A stretch of 64,000 nucleotides of DNA from Sclerodactyla briareus. Taxonomy: Eukaryota; Echinodermata; Holothuroidea; Dendrochirotida; Sclerodactylidae. A program made the position numbers and the translations under genes. Position 1 is the first letter of the stretch; the number at the start of each line of letters is the position of its first letter. Positions 57,722 through 64,000 of this stretch are shown piece after piece. The notes below the pieces were generated by a model that had not been told where the DNA came from, made no database searches, and saw only the letters and a list, made by a program, of their open reading frames with translations. Where the stretch lies: NCBI GenBank assembly GCA_026419785.1, contig JAODTK010005132.1, positions 185,462-249,461 of the forward strand, written 5' to 3'.

Positions 57722-58300
57722 TGCTGGTGGTCTCTCTGACTTCTTCCCCGTTGTTGCTGGGGTGAGGAAGGGGTTGCACTCTGGCTCCTACAACTTTTTT
57801 CAACACCTTTATGGACTGGATTATGGTATGGAGAGGTGACTGGTGACAGAGACGTTGGTTTCATCTTGGTATCTCCAGGTGTGGGACCTCTGACCCTTCG
57901 CTGATTCCATTGCATTACGGCTGAGTTTTTTGTGGGGTTCTCCGTGGTTGCTCTCGAAGCACGTACTGAGTCGGAAGCTTATCCGCTGGGCCTACAGGTG
58001 TTATGGGCCCAGACTAAGATCCAGTCTTTTTGTGGCATCTTGGATTCTAAACTGTTGAGTCGGTCCGGCCGTTGGGTGAGAGGGGCAGGGTCACCGGTTT
58101 TTCTTTCCTTTACTCAATTGGCATGTCCATCAGTAGCGCTCTGGTCCTTTGCGAGCCTGAGGTTAGTAGACGTCTTGGGTTGGCTTGTGGAGTCTTATGT
58201 CACTGGATAGTGACGTTTGGTAATCACGCTATCTGTTGGCGAATAACCAAGCTACGTTTTTGGGGCTTTTATCAGGCTACTGCTTTGCCCAAATCAGGGC
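57722..58300 (+). pseudogene. Non-LTR retrotransposon reverse transcriptase, 3' fragment
   Basis: It continues the RT after the insert: SDFFPVVAGVRKG, TLAPTTFF-NTFMDWIM, then ALEARTESEAYPLGLQVLWA with KTKIQSF-GILD, and ISSALVLCEPEVSRRLGLAC. These follow LINE blocks 'FxVxxGVRQGCxLAPTLFNxxMDWIM', 'EA.PLGLxVSWxKTKxQ' and 'CEPEVNRRLGLA'. The FADD motif itself is lost in a frame change. Frames shift several times. Confidence 0.85.
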
Positions 58301-59500
58301 GGGCTAGGATAATAATCCAATTCCCTACACCAAGACACTGTTGACCAATCAGTTTTCCATTACCAATATTGGGGGGGGTCAGGCCGGGTAGGGCAGTGGT
58401 CTCTCCCTCGATCCCCTGCAAGGGAGCCAGCTGCACGGGAGGGAGGGGCCCATTTGGCGATTCCAAGTGAAATGATGCGAAATAATGAGGATAACATGCC
58501 GAATACCATTTCCATTTCGGGCGCGTTTGCAGCAATTTCATTCTGAACAATAAAGGAAAATTCCAGCGCAAAAAAAATATTAAATGTCTATGATTGTGGC
58601 ATTAAAATCAGGCCACTCAAACTTTGTTTCATTTCATAGCATGTTCCGTTATGAAATTTTCGAAGATTAACAAATAATCACAGCTAATATTTGGCATTTC
58701 GCAAATTGGCAACATTTGATTACGTCAATCTACCATTGAGAGAAAATGTTAAGAAAATATGTCTTTTTTTCCCTTATTATTGGTAAGACATGACGTCACC
58801 TAAGTGCCAGTCTGCCGAAATTCAGCTAATTATATAAATTTGAGGAAGCCATATCTCCCAACCGAACATGCTATGAGAACTGGAACAAGGTGATATTTCA
58901 ATGATTTCTTAATCCCTCAACTTAAGAAGAGTGATAATTTGGGCTGGAATTTCCCTTTAAACAGTTCCACCGTTGCGATTTTTTCTCATAAATTCATGTT
59001 GAGCAGTTAAAACGTGGCTGTGTATCCATGTATATGCGACATTTGGTATACCGGTCTGTGGGAAGATGGAGAATGGATACGCTGATTGTCCCAACTTGAG
59101 CGAGGACCTGTGGCATATTATAAAAGGTTAGGCGCGCCAGGCGCGCCGAAAATCTTCAGCTTTAATATAGAAATTTCCGAATTTTCGCTATAAAGAGGTT
59201 GGAAATATCACACTGTTGGGGAAAGGCCCACGTCGGGGTGTGTGTAAAATTTAGCGTAGGCCCGATACCCACCTCCCGGGGCCCCCCCCCCTCCCCTACC
59301 GAGATGGGAAAAAATTCCCCGATACGGGGGTGGGGTGGGGGCTTGCCCACGTGGGAGTGTTCCTCCTCCTCCCCTTTCCCCCTCCCCGCGGGCGCCACCC
59401 TTGACGTAATCTAATCCTAACCATTTTTTTCATCATATCATTAAGGCGGGCCCCACATAGTTTGGTTGTGCGTAATTTTTATGTGCCTTTGATTTGTGCC
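58300..59500. other. Repeat-rich sequence without a gene
   Basis: It contains a G8 run at 58371, GGCGCGCCAGGCGCGCCGAAAATC at 59131, C/G-tract pairs at 59283-59350, and a right end of a probable hAT element (CTGGATACGCCACTG, ending ~59519, the complement of CAGTGGCGTATCCAG). A matching left end was not found. Confidence 0.5.
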
Positions 59501-59879
59501 CCAGCTGGATACGCCACTGTATATGGAAGAACATTACCCTCTTGTTTTCATAAGTTGGTGCGGCGCTGGAGCCATGTTCATGTTGTATACATCTAAGCAT
59601 ATGGGACTCCCTGAATCTTGGAGCTTTGCCCGCACTTTATACGTACAATTAGAGAAGCGACTGCGCGCCGAGCGCAGCGGAAAATTCAGGCTGCTAGGTT
59701 GTTTCAATTCAGGTTTCCGGCCCAACTTTCCGGTGGCTTTTCTTTCAATTCACTATTCGCAAGGTTTCCTACCCATTCGTTTGGGTCGATATAGTGCTAT
59801 AGTTCACACAGAACAGATACTCTCTGCCTCCCTAATCAACAACCCAATTACTTAATGTTCATAATACCCCAAGGAGTGC

Positions 59880-60110
59880 AAGGGTGGCGTGCAGCGGGGG
59901 CAGGGGGGGCATGCCCCACCCCCCCCCCCCCCCGTCGGGACATTTCCCCCATCTCGTCGGAGCCCGAGTGGTACGCTGAAATGTACACACCCCGAACGAG
60001 TGCTTTTTAATAACCCCCGAACAGTATATATTTACAACCTTTTATAGGGAACATTCCGAATATTGAGCGAAAATTTTCGCGTTTCTGCGCGCTTCGCGCG
60101 CCTCACATCT
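59880..60110. repeat. Poly-G/C and GC-palindrome remnant
   Basis: It begins GGGGGCAGGGGGGGCATGCCCC followed by C15 and ends GAAAATTTTCGCGTTTCTGCGCGCTTCGCGCGCC. The same two modules occur together in the 54-57 kb elements. Confidence 0.55.
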
Positions 60111-63100
60111 TTCTAGAGTATTGCCAAGTTTCCTCGCTCCAGTTAACATCAGCGTTAATCATCCTTCCCACAGACTACAATCGTGGAATATCTAGATGAT
60201 AGGTACACAAGCCTTATGGATATCTTCGAAATGTCCCTGCAGAGATTAACGTTTCAATTCCTCTGGGGAGGGATGCTCGTTCTGCCGTACCACTGTTTTG
60301 CCTCTGTGTAGAGTGGTGTGCTTTCACGACGCAGTGCCCAGGTATTTCCGTGCAGTTAGCCTAAAAAAAAAGATGTTTTTTTTGTCCTCCACCCCCCTGA
60401 AAAATGGCGGACAGGCGGGGGATTTTTTTTTTTTTTTTTTGAACGCAATTCGCACATAAGTACATTGAAATAGGACACTATGCGTTCCGTTCACCAGCAC
60501 TACTAGTACTAGCTGCTCATAGTTTCAGTTTCCGCTGCAACCTTACAAGTACAAGTTACGAAGTAGCAAAACCGTGACGGGAAGTTCGCATGCAAAAACC
60601 ACGCAAAGGTTGACACCAATCATCTGGGCCTATATCACACTATGGGCAATTTCGTGACTCCGCGACTCACATTTTCAGAAGTATGTCTGAATCGCTTTTG
60701 TTCCACAACGGCCTAAGTGGTTGATCAAAAATCTCCTTCATGGTAGAAGTCGTCCCAACAGTGGCAAATTTCGGTCATAATATTCTAACGCCAGTTTCAC
60801 AGAACCTCCGAGCGTGTACGGACGCCATGTTAGACCCTGCTAGTACTATTAGTGATCGGCACTATGTAGTATCACACTACTTCAGTGGGACCGGGAGCGC
60901 ACGCTCTGCGAGTTGGCAGAATATACTTCGAAGAAGAGCTATCACTCCCCACACTCTGTGTTTTCGCTCTCCATCAGCGTTGCTACTTTTGTATGAACAC
61001 TAATTAAAATTTGTAGGGCTAAGGTTTTATTTTTCTTTGACAAGGAATTTTTTGACAGTTCACCTGATCGTGAAGGTATTAATGCTCAAATTTCCTAATG
61101 TCATTTGCAAAGGGGGGGGGGGGGATGATTGTTGTTTTTTCATTACATAATTTCATTGTCAAAACTCTTCACTCTTCTTACATCTCAGTGCGAAGTGGCA
61201 ACACTGATAGTGCTCCAAAGTTTAGGGAAAAGTAGTGCCGTCTGCACGTGTGATAAATCATTATCGCCGCGAACCAACGCACCCGCAGGCCCAGGCAGTA
61301 ATGTGATCTGTGTGACGAACGTTTCCAAGCCATTTACATACACCGCCGTGCAATCGCGCGCTCCAACGTTCCCTGTTTCTGGCTACAAAACTTTTTAAAT
61401 TGTAAGTGCGGGAGTAGAATTTCGGGGAATAAGAAAGCAAAGGGAGTGACAGGTCATGATCGATCGATCGATCGATCATCAGATCGGTCGATGAGTCCCC
61501 GTCACGGACTGCATACCCCACAGGTATGTGTAATGTTGGGTTTATAATGTGTGTTAATACGACGATCGAACAGGGAAAGTTTTTTTTGACGGAAATGTAA
61601 ATATTTTGCAAGCGGACAAGAAATTAAAAAAAAAGAGATGAAGTAAAAATATTTCGGAGCGGAAGCAACTTCGGAGCGGGCGGTGAGGACACAACCATTT
61701 TTTTTTTTAGGCCTTAATGGGAATCTGACCCTATTCCTAGTAATGGGCGCCTGATTTGTGTGGAAGCTATTGAAAGTAAACAATGCCCTCCATCAATGTG
61801 TATTTATTTTTTTCGTTTTTGTTTCTACAAGAACAATTGTTTCCAAAAATGAAACATCAAAAATACCGGTTTTGACCAAGGGGTAGGGTGAGCCTCGGGG
61901 GGAACTTCACTTGAACCCCCCCCCCCCCCGCCCGTCGGTGAACTCGGACCCCCCTCGGTGAAACTCCTGGCGCCCCAACCACTTGGGGTGGCGGTCTCAT
62001 TACCCAAAGGCAATGGAATCACGCCCCCCCCCCCTCAACACTTCCAAATATGGAGAGGTGGTGGAGTGTCCATACCGGGATTTGATATTTTTCCCCAACC
62101 AAAATTGGAGAGGGCAGGTCCCGCCTGCGACAGCAATTTTCCAGCCTTCAGTTGAGCAGACGCAGACAATATTAGTTATTCATTTGCATAACTTTGCATC
62201 GAGCTCCAGGCCCGGCATGCACAGCAAGCCGAGTCAAAGGAGTATTCTCAAAGAGGTCATCATTACATCTCAGAGTAACAAAATATCCTCACCAAGATCT
62301 GAGCACGAGGCCAGCGACCATAGCATATACGTACTGCGGCACTGTCAGGACTGTATGTCGAAAAGTACAATCAACATAGGGCATGCGCTGAGCTGAGATG
62401 ATTCGGAGTCCCGATCTGCGCCATGCCATCATCAAAAATTTAACTCGCCGGCGCCGCCAGTACGGGTAGAAGCGATGTATGATTTGGGTTGGTTGAGATT
62501 GAGAGTATACTGGCACGACCATCTGTCGGTCAACCTAACTTGTTCACGTGACTTCTCAGCGTTTTCAATGCATTATGTATGGCAATGACGACTCATGATA
62601 CTATCAGTATAGCAGTAGGCATGAACTGTTGAGTTGGGCTCTCATTCGTTGACGGCTTCGCCCTTCTGTGCTCCACTTTGGTTACATAAGTTACAAATAG
62701 ACCTACGGTGTAAGAAATAACTTGAAGAAATTAAGTGGGATTGGAACATTGGCACAGGTGCTCGTAACGTTAGGTCCACTACATTGTAATATAAGTGGAA
62801 GCCTACACGATACGAGCGCCTGTGCATTTTCTTCTTCTTCTTTCATTCTACTGGTGAACATACAATTAAGGACAAGCTACAGTTGCTATCTGTAGGGCCT
62901 GACGAGTAGTATTGAAAAGTGTGTGGAATCCGGACTCATCCACTTGAATATATAATTAGGTTAGCCGTAAGATTGTATTTTGTGAGAATGTGGTTGAGCT
63001 CTTGAAATACCTTCCAAACGGTTTCTTCCGATGTACTGTGCGCAGCTCTTTTGAGACTTAGTTATGTGCGTTAGCAAATCGAGCTGTCGGCCATCTGTTC

Positions 63101-64000
63101 ATGAACCGGTCAAACCATCTCCTGCTTAGGCACTTGGAATTCACAGGTTTCATCCAAGGTAGTAAAAGTGGCTGGTTTCTGGGCCAGGCTCTGATTATTT
63201 CCCTCATGGCGAGGGGGGGTGACCCTCGACGGGGAGTTCAGTATGTGCTCCATCAGTTTCGATCTTCATCCCTTGTAAGCAGAGTGGGTGATCCGGAGGC
63301 AGAACAAGCCTAAGTTCCCCTTGAGAGTCTATCCATGAGAGATTGCAGTGGAATTTCCACAGCGCCAAGCTGCCCTCTTACAGGCAACCCTTATGTTTTG
63401 ACAAGCCAGTATGCCTTTTGAATGTCCTCTTGAAGTGTAGGTAGTGCGGTACCTCTTTTGGTAATTTCTCTATAAGGTGGAAAGAAGAAAACAAGACACA
63501 CCAAGTTGTGTAGTATGTTCCTTGCCATATAAAGATAGCAAACTTTTGTGACACCCTTGTCTTGAAACAGCCTTGTCGGCAGAATTGAACAGTGCCAAGT
63601 AATTTCACGTGAGTGGTTATAAAAGGTAACTGATGGGTGCTTTGACTAGACATGCTGGCCGCAATCGTTATACACAATTGATCTTAAGCAGCGTTTCATG
63701 CACAGCGGCGGGCTGGGCACGCGGACAAGCGAGTGACGTTGAACCCGTTTCCATGCACGCAGACGGGGCGGGCGTTTTCTCGAATCACGCACTATGGTAT
63801 ACTGCGCTATATAAGAAACCGTTTTGGTATTGCCTACTTTATTTCTGTTATTATGTTCTCATTTTATCATATTATATCATTATCATTATTTTATTATGTA
63901 TCAAACACGGGGACGCATATAGGCCCACTAGTGTTTGAACCTAACACGATGTTTAGTTTATTAGAACCATTTGTTCTAAATGTCAACGATAGCACTTTAC
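60110..64000. other. No host gene recognised; scattered element remnants
   Basis: It contains T20 at 60423-60442, a (ATCG)n run at 61457-61480, and paired C/G tracts at 61890-62030. Several short ORFs have no known motif; the frame at 61187-61398 follows a good acceptor-like TTACATCTCAG but is not recognisable. The last 150 bp are TTAT-rich. Confidence 0.4.

Noticed and set aside
59496-59855. 119-codon plus-strand ORF
   Set aside because: It spans a hAT-like terminal sequence and the GC-palindrome module, so it is a chance frame through transposon remnants.

Overview
The window is animal nuclear DNA, most likely from a marine invertebrate deuterostome. An echinoderm is my best guess, and only a guess. 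It contains a conserved eukaryotic gene cut into small exons with GT/AG borders, tRNA-derived SINEs, an LTR retrotransposon, a non-LTR retrotransposon, foldback elements built of short tandem repeats (resembling the TU elements described in sea urchins), and many TGACCTT-rich dispersed repeats. There are no operons, rRNA genes, CRISPR arrays or bacterial features. Almost every coding stretch carries small frame-breaking indels, so I suspect a poorly polished long-read assembly. For that reason exons are called by splice sites and family similarity, not by long ORFs.

Region 1, about 1-22.4 kb, is the 3' part of one plus-strand gene that I recognise as Cactin, a spliceosome C-complex factor and modulator of Cactus/NF-kappaB signalling. 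Twelve exons were located: 53-115, 979-1034, 2279-2380, 2941-~3089, 5119-5204, 7294-7401, 8351-8528, 12279-12464, 14623-14776, 17341-17424, 20151-20261 and 21265-21393 (stop). The 5' end lies outside the window, and one short segment between 5204 and 7294 was not found. The introns hold repeats: a perfect 38-bp-arm palindrome, a ~290-bp tandem array, a foldback of 16-bp units, two SINEs, a 45-bp minisatellite, a TIR element with a 3-bp target duplication, and a ~20-bp minisatellite. Just past the stop codon, five or six degenerate copies of the terminal exon itself lie in tandem.

Region 2, 23.95-32.07 kb, is a Ty3/Gypsy-type LTR retrotransposon on the minus strand. Both ~1-kb LTRs, the primer-binding site, and broken gag, protease, reverse transcriptase, RNase H and integrase are visible. 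It lies among copies of a short local repeat.

Region 3, 32-53 kb, is gene-poor. It has a GATA microsatellite, a ~1.2-kb array of 35-bp units, several tandemly duplicated dispersed repeats, a 0.77-kb foldback element, and four candidate exons that I could not assign.

Region 4, 53-64 kb, is a nest of non-autonomous DNA elements with long G/C homopolymers and a recurrent GC-palindrome/AAAATTTT motif. A non-LTR retrotransposon RT here is split by a 1.28-kb hAT-like insertion flanked by a near-perfect 8-bp target duplication. No host gene is recognised here.
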